Source of the DNA: Clostridia bacterium
Lineage (GTDB): Bacteria > Bacillota > Clostridia > Oscillospirales > CAG-272
Direction: 5' to 3'
Length of the DNA stretch: 64,000 nt
NCBI GenBank assembly: GCA_017399105.1
Contig: JAFQEJ010000041.1
Span: 1-64,000 of the forward strand
Shown here: positions 42,370 through 51,697 of the stretch, piece after piece
Layout: each line of letters begins with the position of its first letter
How positions within the stretch are numbered: the stretch's first letter is position 1
The notes under the pieces: model-generated
What the model was told of the DNA's origin: nothing
The model's input: the letters and a program-made list of their open reading frames with translations, nothing else
Databases searched by the model: none
Made by a program: the position numbers and the translations under genes

Positions 42370-44225
42370 AGTATAGCTTCCTTTCGAAGTAAAGCAGCAA
42401 GACCCTCAGCATCCATACCAAAAGCGTGCATCAGATCGTCCGCACTTCCCTGACCGCCGAAGCTTTCCTCCACGGCGAGGATGCGCATGGGAATGGCAAT
42501 TCCGCGGGTATGCAGCTCGGCAGCAAGGGCTTCACCCACACCGCCGCGCTTTTGGCATTCCTCGGCGAAGAGGATGGATGCGGCGCCATTGAGAAGCGGC
42601 ATCAGCTCGTCCATAGGCAGGGGATGCAGACGCTTGAGGCAGATCACGCGCGCTCCGGTGGCTTCAGCGGCTTTCAATGCGTTATCGCAGAGTCTGCCGT
42701 AGGTGATGACGACGGGGTGGCTCGCTGCCTTTTCCACAGCACTGTGCATAAGTGTGCCCACATCGGAAAGACCGCTTCGATCATAGTCACGCTGACCGCC
42801 TCTGGGATAGCGCAGGATTGTGAGCGCGTTTCGGCTAAGCGCATGATTCAGCATGGGCTCGATATCGCTGAAGGCTTCGGCGCACCAGATTTCAGCCTGC
42901 GGAATACAGGAGAGCAGGGGAATATCGAAGATGCCCTGATGGGTGATGCCATCGCCGTCCACAAAGCCGCATCGGTCGAGCGCCAGCACCAGGGGAAGCT
43001 TCTGCAGCGCGATGTCATGGAGAAGCTGATCGCAGATGCGCTGGGCGAAGGTGGAATAGACGGCGAATACAGGCAGCATGCCTCCCGCCGCCAGACCCGA
43101 TGCGAGAGTGACTGCGTGCTCCTCGGCAATGCCGACATCAAAGAAGCGGTCGGGATAACGCTCTGCAAAGGGCGTCAGTCCCGTGCCCGAAGTCATCGCC
43201 GCGGTAATGGCACAGATGCGGCTGTCCTTTTCTGCTGCAGCACAGAGAGCGGCACCGAAGACAGAGGAGAAATTCTCCTTTGCACTCCGGGAAATCCCCT
43301 TTTCAATGTCAAAGGGGGAGGTAGCATGATAGAAATCGGGGTGCTCCTCAGCAGGAGGATAGCCAAGTCCCTTTTTCGTGCGGATATGCACAAGGCAGGG
43401 GGTATCCTTGGTCTTTGCCTCGGCAAGCACACTTTCCATTTTAGTAAGATCGTTGCCGTCCACAGGCCCCAGATAGTCAAGTCCGAAGTCCTCGAAAAGA
43501 TTGCCCTTCACAAGCAGACGCTTGATGAAGTCACGGATGCTTCTCGCCATGCCGACAAGATGCTTTCCGATGCCGGGGATACCCATGAAAAGTCGCTTTG
43601 CTCCATGCTTGAAGGAGAAATATCCCTCGCTGGTGGCGATTTTCGAGAAATATGCCGACAGTGCGCCTACATTTGGGGAGATCGACATCTCGTTGTCGTT
43701 CAAGATGATGATCAGCCTGAGTCCTCTGCCGCTGCAATGGTTGAGTGCCTCGTAAACCATGCCGTTTGAGAAGGAGCCATCACCGATGATGGCAATGGTG
43801 TAGGAATCCTCCCCGCGCAGTCTCGCTGCATCCGCCATACCTACCGCCGCCGAGAGAGAGGTGCCCGAATGACCTGCACTCAGCTTATCATGGGGATTTT
43901 CGCCCCGCTTGACAAAGCCGGAGATTCCGTCAGCCTTCCGAAGCGTATCAAAGCAGCCTCGCCGACCGGTCAGAAGCTTGTGGGTGTAAGCCTGATGTCC
44001 CACGTCGAAGAGAATGCTGTCGCGCGGCGAGTCAAAGCTGCGGTGAAGGGCGACAGTACATTCCACCAGTCCCAGATTGGAGGCGAGATGTCCGCCGTTT
44101 GCCGCAACCGTTTCGAGAATGACACCGCGAAGCTCGCTGCAAAGCCTGCGGGCTTCCTCGGAGGTCAGCTCCTTCAGATCGGCAGGGGAGCTGATGCGGT
44201 TGAGGATAGGTGTATCTTTTTTCAT
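42366..44225 (-). CDS. dxs: 1-deoxy-D-xylulose-5-phosphate synthase
   Basis: 619 residues, the usual length. Thiamine diphosphate site: GDGSFSNGMVYEALNH with ILNDNEMSISPNVG. The N-terminal FDVGHQAYTHKLLTGR and AGHSGTSLSAAVGMA, and the pyrimidine-domain FFDVGIAEEHAVTLASGLA, are signatures. It joins pyruvate and glyceraldehyde 3-phosphate in the first step of the MEP isoprenoid route. The ATG overlaps the galM stop, and its own stop overlaps the next lipoprotein start, so it is tightly coupled within an operon of otherwise unrelated genes. Confidence 0.97.
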   Translation of the reverse strand: MKKDTPILNRISSPADLKELTSEEARRLCSELRGVILETVAANGGHLASNLGLVECTVALHRSFDSPRDSILFDVGHQAYTHKLLTGRRGCFDTLRKADGISGFVKRGENPHDKLSAGHSGTSLSAAVGMADAARLRGEDSYTIAIIGDGSFSNGMVYEALNHCSGRGLRLIIILNDNEMSISPNVGALSAYFSKIATSEGYFSFKHGAKRLFMGIPGIGKHLVGMARSIRDFIKRLLVKGNLFEDFGLDYLGPVDGNDLTKMESVLAEAKTKDTPCLVHIRTKKGLGYPPAEEHPDFYHATSPFDIEKGISRSAKENFSSVFGAALCAAAEKDSRICAITAAMTSGTGLTPFAERYPDRFFDVGIAEEHAVTLASGLAAGGMLPVFAVYSTFAQRICDQLLHDIALQKLPLVLALDRCGFVDGDGITHQGIFDIPLLSCIPQAEIWCAEAFSDIEPMLNHALSRNALTILRYPRGGQRDYDRSGLSDVGTLMHSAVEKAASHPVVITYGRLCDNALKAAEATGARVICLKRLHPLPMDELMPLLNGAASILFAEECQKRGGVGEALAAELHTRGIAIPMRILAVEESFGGQGSADDLMHAFGMDAEGLAALLRKEAIL

Positions 44226-45280
44226 TCCTTTACGCTGAAGGCGAAGGTGGTGGTCGAGTCAAAATGCTCGCCCGCGTGGAGGATACAGGAGGGAAAGTCG
44301 GGGCGGTTGGGAGAATCGGGCCAGAACTGTGTCTCAAGGCATACGCCAAGACGGGGACGCTGAGCCTGTCCGCCGCGAAGGGGTATGCTTCCCTTCAGCA
44401 TATTGGCGGTGTAAACCTGCACACCGGGAAGATCGGTATAGAGAGTGAGGCATCTGCCGCTTGCGGGATCAAGCAGAGTACCTGCAGGCTCGCTCTTGTC
44501 TCTGCCCTCACGGAAAATGAAGTTGTGGTCATAGCCACCGCCCAGCCTGATCTGCTCATCATCGGCGTCGATGTCACGTCCGATTTCCTTTGCTTCGGTG
44601 AAGTCGAAGGGACCTCCTGCCACAGGGAGGGGATCGCCCACAGGAATGAGCTTGTCATTTACAGGGGACATGCGGTCGCAGTCGAGGGTGAGGATATGGG
44701 AGTGAATGTCACGCTCACCGGCACCTGCCAGATTGAAGTAGGCGTGATTGGTGAGATTGATGGGGGTATCGGCGTCGGTGTCTGCTTCGTAGCGGATCGA
44801 GAGAGCGCAGGCATCGTCGAAGGAGTAGGTGACGCTGAACTTCACATTGCCGGGATAGCCTTCCTCGCCGTCGGGAGAGGTGTATTCAAGACGGAGCGCA
44901 TCCTTGCCCTCACCGGTGATGGGGGTCACGCGCCAGAAACGGGCATTGAGTCCCACCTTGCCGCCGTGAAGATGACCGATGCCGCCGTCATTCCTGGCAA
45001 GCTGATATTCCTTACCGTTCAGGGTGAATTTGCCCTCGGCGATGCGGTTTGCATAGCGTCCGATCAGCGCATTCAGATAGCCGCCCCCCTTGAGATAACC
45101 CTCGCAGGTGTCAAAGCCGCAGAGAACATTGGCAAGCTTGCCTGTTCTGTCGGGGAGATTGATGGCTGTGATAATGCCGCCCAGCTCAAGAATGCTGACC
45201 GATGCACCGCCGGCGTTGGTCATGGTGTATTCGGCAACCGTTCTGCCGCCGTAGCGACCGAAAATTTTCATTGTAATCAT
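44222..45280 (-). CDS. galM: Aldose 1-epimerase (galactose mutarotase)
   Basis: 352 residues from ATG 45280, chosen for CGGAGGATTTTCC ahead; the frame extends further upstream without a site. Signatures include GRYANRIAEGKFTLNGKEY, the catalytic His in NLTNHAYFNLAG (about 175), GGYDHNFIFRE and PGVQVYTANML, and the catalytic Glu near CLETQFWPDSPN. It interconverts alpha and beta anomers of aldohexoses. First gene of galM-dxs-lipoprotein, behind a perfect SigA promoter. Confidence 0.95.
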   Translation of the reverse strand: MITMKIFGRYGGRTVAEYTMTNAGGASVSILELGGIITAINLPDRTGKLANVLCGFDTCEGYLKGGGYLNALIGRYANRIAEGKFTLNGKEYQLARNDGGIGHLHGGKVGLNARFWRVTPITGEGKDALRLEYTSPDGEEGYPGNVKFSVTYSFDDACALSIRYEADTDADTPINLTNHAYFNLAGAGERDIHSHILTLDCDRMSPVNDKLIPVGDPLPVAGGPFDFTEAKEIGRDIDADDEQIRLGGGYDHNFIFREGRDKSEPAGTLLDPASGRCLTLYTDLPGVQVYTANMLKGSIPLRGGQAQRPRLGVCLETQFWPDSPNRPDFPSCILHAGEHFDSTTTFAFSVKE

Positions 45281-45323
45281 GGAAAATCCTCCGTATATGT
45301 AAAGTATGGTTTTGTCTGCTCTT

Positions 45324-45352
45324 AGTATACCGCAAAGCGAGGGGAATGTCAA
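45324..45352 (-). promoter_or_regulatory. SigA-type promoter of galM-dxs-lipoprotein
   Basis: On the minus strand TTGACA (45347-45352) and TATACT (45324-45329) with a 17-base spacer. Confidence 0.8.
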
Positions 45353-45438
45353 CCGCATAAAATCGAGCATTTGTCTGCATAATCAGACGGTCACCTTCAT
45401 AAGAATGTTCCGAAAACCAAAAAGAAAGGACATTGCCA

Positions 45439-46536
45439 ATGAAGTTGATTGTTACGATTATCATACTGCTTTCGATTCTCATGTGTACTCTGCCGCCCTT
45501 TGCCGCCAAGCTGGCAGAGGATGTGCATGTGCAGTTTACAGAGGTTCTCCCCTCCGAGCTTGAGATAGAGGAAATTCTGCCCGCACCCGAACCCGATAAA
45601 GAAGCCGAAGTCCTCGCCTTTGATCAGCCTGCCGAGCTTGCCATGCTGGTGGAGCGTGCCAAGTCGATCTCCATGATGAGCACCGATCTGAAGCGGCTGT
45701 CGGTGGAAACAGCGTCGACTTTGAAGGTATACCTTGCCGATGAGGGGGTGGTTCGCGAGATGAAATGGGAGGATTACCTTGCGGGAGTGGTGCTTGCCGA
45801 GATGTACTCGGGCTACGGCGAGGAAGCACTCAAGGCACAGGCGGTAGCCTGTCACAGCTATGCGCTGCACAAGATGGCATCGGGCAGCTATGAATCGCAC
45901 AAGGGCGCCGATGTCTGCACCGATCCCGGACATTGCACCGCCTACAAAACCTACGACGATTATGCTGACGCATGGGGAAAGGCTTCGGCTGATGCCGCAT
46001 GGAAGAAGATTACCGCCGCCGTTTCTGAGGTTGCCGACTACATTCTCACCTATGAGGGCAAGGTCTGTAACGCCATGTTCCACGCCTCCTCGGGGGAGAT
46101 GACCGAAGCTGCCGCTTCGCTCTGGGACTGCGATCTGCCCTATCTTGCCGCGGTGGCAAGCTTTGAGGAAACAGAGCTGACCGAGATGAGTCTGAGCGCA
46201 CCGCAGCTTAAGGACAAACTGTCGGGACTGGGGATTAGCTTCACCGGAGATGCCTCAGGCTGGATTGAGAGGGCGGTGCGCACCGAGGGGGGCAGAGTGG
46301 ATCATCTTCTCATCTGCGGCAGCGAAATTTCGGGGAGCATGCTGCGCTCTCGGCTGGGACTGCGCTCCACCGATTTCACGGTTGAATATGAAAACGGCAG
46401 CTTTATCTTCCGCGTGGAGGGTTACGGTCACGGTATCGGTATGAGTCAGGCGGGGGCGGCGGCGATGGCAGAGATGGGTGCTGACTGGCGTGCGATTCTG
46501 GCACACTATTATCCGGGCAGTGAGCTGGCGCGGTGA
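45439..46536 (+). CDS. SpoIID/LytB-domain protein
   Basis: 365 residues from ATG 45439 (AAGAAAGG ahead); the in-frame TTG at 45433 is rejected. A signal anchor at about 2-22 is followed by an acidic linker. The SpoIID domain (about 95-365) opens with EDYLAGVVLAEMYSGYGEEALKAQAVA, where the Glu of AEM is the catalytic residue in lytic transglycosylases of this family. It ends with GYGHGIGMSQAGAAAMAEMG. SpoIID acts with SpoIIP in engulfment, and spoIIP is also in this window. It could instead be a SpoIID paralog used in cortex or germination. Confidence 0.9.
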   Translation: MKLIVTIIILLSILMCTLPPFAAKLAEDVHVQFTEVLPSELEIEEILPAPEPDKEAEVLAFDQPAELAMLVERAKSISMMSTDLKRLSVETASTLKVYLADEGVVREMKWEDYLAGVVLAEMYSGYGEEALKAQAVACHSYALHKMASGSYESHKGADVCTDPGHCTAYKTYDDYADAWGKASADAAWKKITAAVSEVADYILTYEGKVCNAMFHASSGEMTEAAASLWDCDLPYLAAVASFEETELTEMSLSAPQLKDKLSGLGISFTGDASGWIERAVRTEGGRVDHLLICGSEISGSMLRSRLGLRSTDFTVEYENGSFIFRVEGYGHGIGMSQAGAAAMAEMGADWRAILAHYYPGSELAR

Positions 46537-46646
46537 ACTAAACGTAAACTTTAGTATTAAACAAACGCTTGATGATTGATTTTCGCAGATTCTTCGATTA
46601 TACTGTAGGTGTCAGCTGATAATAAAGACACCCAAAGGAGAATCTG

Positions 46647-47774
46647 ATGAATCTAACAATCGGAACAAAAATCAAAAACCTTCGCAGCAAAAAGCAGATT
46701 ACGCAGAAACAGCTTGCAGCCTACCTCGGCGTCACCGAGCAGGCAGTTTCCCGCTGGGAATCGGGCAGCGGATGCCCAGATATTCAGCTGATCCCCTCGA
46801 TCGCATCCTTCTTTTCGGTCACCAGCGATGAGCTTTTCGGCATCACTCTGACCGAGCGTGAAGCGCGCCTCGCCGAAATTCGCCGCAGAATCAAGGAGCT
46901 CTCCTCAAGCGGAAACAATACAGAGGAGACGGTTGCCGAGTCAAGAGGCTGGGTTGCGGAATTCCCTGGCGAGGAGGACATTCAGGAACAGCTTGCCAAT
47001 GAAATCTGCCGCTATACCATGTGGGGGGAGAATCCCGACCTGCGTCTGTTAAAGGAAGCCGAAAGAATCTACCGAACTCTGATCGAGACCACCTCCAATA
47101 TGGAATTCCGCAACAACATGCTGGAAAACCTCACCACTCTTTATGCAGTAGGCTTCAAGGACAGACTGCGTGCCGAAGAGACTGCCAATCAGCTCCCCGG
47201 CATGAGATACTGCCGTGAGCTGACCAAATCCAATGTCTTTTCCATCATGGCAAGAGATCCCGAGGACAGAGCTTCGCTCTGCTATATTCAGGAATATATC
47301 GTGCGGCTTGCCGACATGCTGGGGAGCACCGTGGTCGAATATGTAATCGACAGCATTCCCAACTCTCCCGACCGCTGGGATGAGAAAATCGGCTATTTTG
47401 AGCGGATCATCGAGCTGTACGAGCTGATTTTCGGCGAAAACATGCTGATTTATCACGGCAGTGTCGCTTATATCTGCCGTGTCATCGCCACCTACAAGGT
47501 TGCACAGGGCAAGCTTGAGGAAACCTGCGACTGGCTGGAGCGCATGACCGATCATGTACTGCTTGCGGATAAGGCAGGCGATAGGGACGCTTACACCTCA
47601 CCCTTCACCGATCAGCTCTCCTATCCCGCCGCCTCCGAGGAATTTGATCTCAATCCGATCCATAATTCCGCCTACTATTTCCGCATGATGATGAATCAGG
47701 AACGATATGCTCCCCTGCGTGAAAATGAGCGGTTCAGACAGCTTTGCGTGAGAATGGAAGCGGAGATGAAGTAA
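46647..47774 (+). CDS. XRE-family regulator with helical sensor domain
   Basis: 375 residues. Residues 8-62 are a Cro/CI helix-turn-helix (ITQKQLAAYLGVTEQAVSRWE) with the junction CPDIQLIPSIASFFSVTSDELFGI, followed by about 290 residues of TPR-like helices (WVAEFPGEEDIQEQLANEICRY). It is closest in layout to the regulator at 1.8-2.9 kb. The start follows CCAAAGGAGAATCTG. Single gene with its own terminator; no target is evident. Confidence 0.85.
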   Translation: MNLTIGTKIKNLRSKKQITQKQLAAYLGVTEQAVSRWESGSGCPDIQLIPSIASFFSVTSDELFGITLTEREARLAEIRRRIKELSSSGNNTEETVAESRGWVAEFPGEEDIQEQLANEICRYTMWGENPDLRLLKEAERIYRTLIETTSNMEFRNNMLENLTTLYAVGFKDRLRAEETANQLPGMRYCRELTKSNVFSIMARDPEDRASLCYIQEYIVRLADMLGSTVVEYVIDSIPNSPDRWDEKIGYFERIIELYELIFGENMLIYHGSVAYICRVIATYKVAQGKLEETCDWLERMTDHVLLADKAGDRDAYTSPFTDQLSYPAASEEFDLNPIHNSAYYFRMMMNQERYAPLRENERFRQLCVRMEAEMK

Positions 47775-47779
47775 AAAAG

Positions 47780-47813
47780 GGGCTGTTGCAAATGAACATT
47801 TGCAACAGTCCAG
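47780..47813 (+). terminator. Terminator of the XRE gene
   Basis: GGCTGTTGCAAATG and CATTTGCAACAGTC form a long stem. The T tract is weak. Confidence 0.7.
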
Positions 47814-47906
47814 CTTAATAATTTTCGATTATGGAGCGTATATTGATTGTTTTAGGGTGTATAACGCCTTGAAATGGCGGTCTTTGACCGGCAAAATCAA
47901 TATCAG

Positions 47907-47943
47907 GGGGCTGACGCATTGCAAAATGCGTCAGCCCTTTTTT
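47907..47943. terminator. Terminator between convergent genes
   Basis: GGGCTGACGCATT and AATGCGTCAGCCC form a thirteen-base-pair stem followed by TTTTTTC on the plus strand. It also lies just after the citrate synthase stop codon on the minus strand. Confidence 0.85.
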
Positions 47944-47954
47944 CTTGTCTTTGG

Positions 47955-49319
47955 TTATCTCTCGTCAATCTTCACATAATCTCTTCGCTTCGATACATGC
48001 ATGTATGCGGGGCGGATGATCTTGCCGGCATTGATCAGCTCCTCCATGCGGTGAGCACTCCAGCCGGTGATGCGGGCAACTGCGAAGATGGGAGTGTACA
48101 ACTCCACGGGCAGGTCGAGCATGCTGTAGATGAAGCCGCTGTAGAAGTCCACATTGGGGCTGACACCTTTGTAGATGCGGCGCTTCTCTGCGATGACTTC
48201 GGGGGCGAGCTCGGCAACCTTGGAATAGAGGGCGAACTCATCCTCCTTGCCCTTCTCTGCAGAAAGTTCGCGGGCGGCAGTACAAAGCAGCTCAGCGCGG
48301 GGGTCGGATACCGAATAGACGGCGTGACCCATGCCGTAGATCAGACCGGCTTTGTCAAAGGCTTCCTTGTTCAGCAGTGCCGACAGATAGTCCCTGATCT
48401 CACCGTCGGTGGCAGTAAGACCGATCTTTTCCTTCATATCCGCCATCATCTGCATAACCTTGATGTTGGCGCCGCCATGCTTGGGCCCCTTCAGCGAGCC
48501 GAGGGACGCTGCGATGGCAGAATAGGTATCGGTTCCCGAGGAGGATACCACGTGTGTTGTAAAGGTGGAGTTGTTGCCGCCTCCATGCTCGGCATGAAGA
48601 ACCAGAGCAAGGTCGAGAATCTTCGCCTCAAGGGCGGTGTAGGAGCTGTCGGGGCGGAGCAGATAGAGGATATTCTCAGCGCTGGAGAGATCGGTGCGCG
48701 GCGGATGAATGAAGAGCGAATTTCCGTCGTGATAGTGGCTGTAGGACTGATATCCGTAAACCGCAAGCACCGGGAAGAGCGAGATCAGATGCAGGCATTG
48801 GCGAAGAACATTAGGCAGGCTGATATCATCCGCTTTTTCATCATAGGCATAAAGGGTGAGCACACAGCGCGCGAGGGTATTCATCATATCGCGGCTGGGC
48901 GCCTTCAGAATAATATCGCGCACAAAGCCTGTGGGGAGGGTACGGAAGCTGCCCAACATAGTAGAAAATTCGCGCAACTCATCCGTATTCGGGAGCTTTC
49001 CGAAGAGGAGCAGGTAGGTTGCTTCCTCAAAGCCGAAGCGGTGCTCGCCGGTAAAACCATCGGTCAGATCCTTGATGTCATAACCGCGGTAGAAAAGTCT
49101 TCCGGGGATGTGTACTTCCTCGCCGTTGACAACCTCAGAGGAGGTAACCTCCGAAATTTCGGTGAGTCCTGTGAGTACGCCCTTGCCCTCCAGATCACGC
49201 AGACCGCGATTGACCTTGTGCTGAATGTATAATTGGGGCTCGATGCGGCTGTTTTTCTCGCAGAGCGCACTCAGCTTCAACAGCTCGGGGGTGAGCTCGG
49301 AATAAGGGTTCTTGGGCAT
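47955..49319 (-). CDS. gltA: Citrate synthase (Si type)
   Basis: 454 residues from ATG 49319, with AAAAGGAGGAACCC ahead; the frame extends to 49370 without a ribosome site. Catalytic residues are seen in HAEHGGGNNSTFTTHVVSS (His, about 275), GMGHAVYSVSDPRAE (His, about 335) and the Asp near VDFYSGFIYSMLDLP (about 395). It condenses acetyl-CoA and oxaloacetate. The aconitase-type hydratase at 33.3 kb is the next step, so citrate-to-2-oxoglutarate flux for glutamate is plausible. 2-Methylcitrate synthase activity cannot be excluded. Confidence 0.93.
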   Translation of the reverse strand: MPKNPYSELTPELLKLSALCEKNSRIEPQLYIQHKVNRGLRDLEGKGVLTGLTEISEVTSSEVVNGEEVHIPGRLFYRGYDIKDLTDGFTGEHRFGFEEATYLLLFGKLPNTDELREFSTMLGSFRTLPTGFVRDIILKAPSRDMMNTLARCVLTLYAYDEKADDISLPNVLRQCLHLISLFPVLAVYGYQSYSHYHDGNSLFIHPPRTDLSSAENILYLLRPDSSYTALEAKILDLALVLHAEHGGGNNSTFTTHVVSSSGTDTYSAIAASLGSLKGPKHGGANIKVMQMMADMKEKIGLTATDGEIRDYLSALLNKEAFDKAGLIYGMGHAVYSVSDPRAELLCTAARELSAEKGKEDEFALYSKVAELAPEVIAEKRRIYKGVSPNVDFYSGFIYSMLDLPVELYTPIFAVARITGWSAHRMEELINAGKIIRPAYMHVSKRRDYVKIDER

Positions 49320-49512
49320 GGGTTCCTCCTTTTGACCGACCGACAAAATAAGACATCTGTTCGGTTTCATGCGGCTGCCATCATAATTTATAAGACCAAT
49401 ATAAGCAATTATATCATGGATTATGTGAACAATACAACTGTATTTTAACGCAATAGCTTACGAAAGTGTAAATATTTTCCGATACATTGGGGGTAGTATA
49501 AATTGCTCAGTA

Positions 49513-51045
49513 TCAAAGCAATCTGATCCAGAACTGCTCAGCAGGGAATGCGGGACTGCCCTTTTCGCTGTTGTAGAGGCAGACCGACTGAGCACATTCT
49601 GTGAGCGGCTTGGTGTGAAGCGTGCTGTGATTGGAGTAGCCGTAGCGCACCCAAATGGGATGCGAAACCTCGGGACATTCGAGCTTCACATGAGAGTCAT
49701 CCACAAGCGAAGGTTTTGCGGAATGATAAACGCCATCGAAGCCGGCAACCTCAAAGCCTGCAAGCTCGCCCGTCAGGCAGAGACCATCACCCACATTGCT
49801 GTAGGTCAGAAGCGGTGCGCGATCACCGGGGACTGCAGACTCCAGCACAGGACTCGAGCAAAGGCCGGGCTGATCTAAGAAAGCATGCATGAAGAGCTTC
49901 GCCAGTCGAACGCCCACCTCTTCCTTCTGGTAGGGGTGAATGCCATGACCTTCGTTGAGCGGATCGCCGGGGGCAACCGAGCACTTATAGAGTCCGGTGT
50001 CGATGTTGATGCTGCATACCACATTGTCAAGGAGCGAGCAGACTCGCTTGTCCTCCTCCCGGGAGAAGAACCACTCCGACTCAGCTTCATCGACGAATCT
50101 GGGGAGCTGGACTACGGCAAAGGGCATGTCGGGCTGTTCAAACTCGCGGCGCCAGCCTTCGATGACAAGCTTCAGATAGTCGCCATAGGGTCTGCAGCCG
50201 TGGGAAATGGTTCCCTTGGGGGTCTGGATGCCCAGCGGATTGCCTTCTCCCTGGTACCAGATAGCACCCCGCACCGTCATGGGCTTCAGGGGATTAACCC
50301 TGCCGTTGTACCACATGGAGGGGGTGTAGCTGACATCCTTGCCGTCAAAGACAAGCAGCTCGCGGTCGGCATCGTCCATACCCAGGCTGTCAAATTCGGC
50401 AGGCGGCATCCAGCACTGAATACGGGTTCCTCCCTGACAGCACTGTACAAAACCTACGGGGACACCGCGGGTCTTATGCAGCTCGCGGCTGAAGAAATAG
50501 CCAACAGCGCTGAAATGCTTGACATCCTCGGGCGTGGTGTAATACCAGTGCTCGGAGGGGAGCAGGTCGATCACCTCAGCAGGGGCATCCTTGTGTATGC
50601 TGTCCACGCGGAAGCAGCGAATCATGGGATTTTCGCAGGAATCGATGATATCCTGATAGCGCAGGGTATCCATGGTCTTGCCATAGCACTGTCCCACTGC
50701 CCAGCCCATATTCGACTGACCGCCGCAGAGGATGACCTCGCCGAAGAGAACATCCTCGATGGTGAGGCAGCCGCCCTTCTCTGCGATAAGAGTGAGCTTG
50801 TAGGGACCGCCGAAGTCGGTTTCGGGGAGTGTCAGATCAAAGCGTCCTTCTTTGATTTCTCCGTATACAGACCAGAGCATGCTGTCCCCGTCACAGAGTT
50901 CTGCAGCAATACCGCCATCGATGGGATATTCGCCCCAAAAGCGCACCGGTTTTTGCGCCTGAAGGACCATGTGATCGGCAAAGAAGGGAGCCAGCTTGAA
51001 GCTGTTATCGGGGGTGCGGTGTATGTCATTGATGATGAAGGTCAT
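49513..51045 (-). CDS. Sialate O-acetylesterase-type esterase
   Basis: 510 residues. An N-terminal beta domain (about 1-95) with LAPFFADHMVLQAQKPVRFWG leads into the SGNH esterase part. The catalytic Ser lies in GEVILCGGQSNMGWAVGQ (about 111), and the Asp/His block is EGHGIHPYQKEEVGVRLAK. It removes acetyl groups from sialic acid or xylan-type sugars. No signal peptide is evident, so it probably acts on imported sugars. The start follows AGGAGGATTATACC. No sugar transport genes are next to it. Confidence 0.88.
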   Translation of the reverse strand: MTFIINDIHRTPDNSFKLAPFFADHMVLQAQKPVRFWGEYPIDGGIAAELCDGDSMLWSVYGEIKEGRFDLTLPETDFGGPYKLTLIAEKGGCLTIEDVLFGEVILCGGQSNMGWAVGQCYGKTMDTLRYQDIIDSCENPMIRCFRVDSIHKDAPAEVIDLLPSEHWYYTTPEDVKHFSAVGYFFSRELHKTRGVPVGFVQCCQGGTRIQCWMPPAEFDSLGMDDADRELLVFDGKDVSYTPSMWYNGRVNPLKPMTVRGAIWYQGEGNPLGIQTPKGTISHGCRPYGDYLKLVIEGWRREFEQPDMPFAVVQLPRFVDEAESEWFFSREEDKRVCSLLDNVVCSINIDTGLYKCSVAPGDPLNEGHGIHPYQKEEVGVRLAKLFMHAFLDQPGLCSSPVLESAVPGDRAPLLTYSNVGDGLCLTGELAGFEVAGFDGVYHSAKPSLVDDSHVKLECPEVSHPIWVRYGYSNHSTLHTKPLTECAQSVCLYNSEKGSPAFPAEQFWIRLL

Positions 51046-51085
51046 GGTATAATCCTCCTGTGAAGTGTATTAATTTTTCATAAGG

Positions 51086-51595
51086 TTAAATTGACTTGCG
51101 GAAGTCGGCGATCAGAGCGAAGGCATGCTCTACCGTTTCTTCGATATCCAGCCCGTATGCGTCCAGTGTGATATCTGCATATTTCTCATAGAGCGGACGG
51201 CGTTCTTCATACAGGGATGCGATTGTCTCTCCTTTTGACATGGCGACGCCGCGGGTTTTAATGTTGGTCAGCCTGCGTTCGATTTCGTGACAGGGAAGCG
51301 AGAGATAAAGGGTGATGGCATCCTTTTTCAGGTGGGTCATGGCAGCCTCCGAGTAGACCGCACTGCCGCCGGTGGCAATGACAGAGCCATCCTCACAGAG
51401 CGCGCAGAGGGCAGCCTCCTCTTCAGCGAGAAAAGCCTCGAGTCCGCGGCGATCGATAATATCCTGCAGGCTCATGGCGGCACGCTTCTGGATGAGCAGA
51501 TCACAGTCAACAAAGGTATACTGCATGACCTTTGCAAGCAGCACGCCGACCGTACTCTTGCCGCAGCCCGGCATGCCGATAAGAAGTATGTTCAT
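51086..51595 (-). CDS. aroK: Shikimate kinase
   Basis: 169 residues from ATG 51595, with AAAAGGAGATCCCC ahead. Walker A is GMPGCGKST (7-15). Shikimate-binding residues are seen in FVDCDLLIQ (the Asp, about 31), the Arg of DRRGLEAFLAEEE (about 53) and ATGGSAV. The lid holds KTRGVAMSKGE. It phosphorylates shikimate in aromatic amino acid synthesis. It lies downstream of no other aro gene, and is divergent from the SOD-like gene. Confidence 0.9.
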   Translation of the reverse strand: MNILLIGMPGCGKSTVGVLLAKVMQYTFVDCDLLIQKRAAMSLQDIIDRRGLEAFLAEEEAALCALCEDGSVIATGGSAVYSEAAMTHLKKDAITLYLSLPCHEIERRLTNIKTRGVAMSKGETIASLYEERRPLYEKYADITLDAYGLDIEETVEHAFALIADFRKSI

Positions 51596-51697
51596 GGGGA
51601 TCTCCTTTTTTCGGTGAGTTTTTTTGTCCCGACATGTCAAAATGGGACAGCCGATCTCATATAAATAAAGTAAAACGAGCAATTTGGAGGAATCAAT

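Noticed and set aside
47814..47906. Possible small RNA between two terminators
   Set aside because: About 90 bases between two hairpins, but no promoter or conserved structure could be seen.
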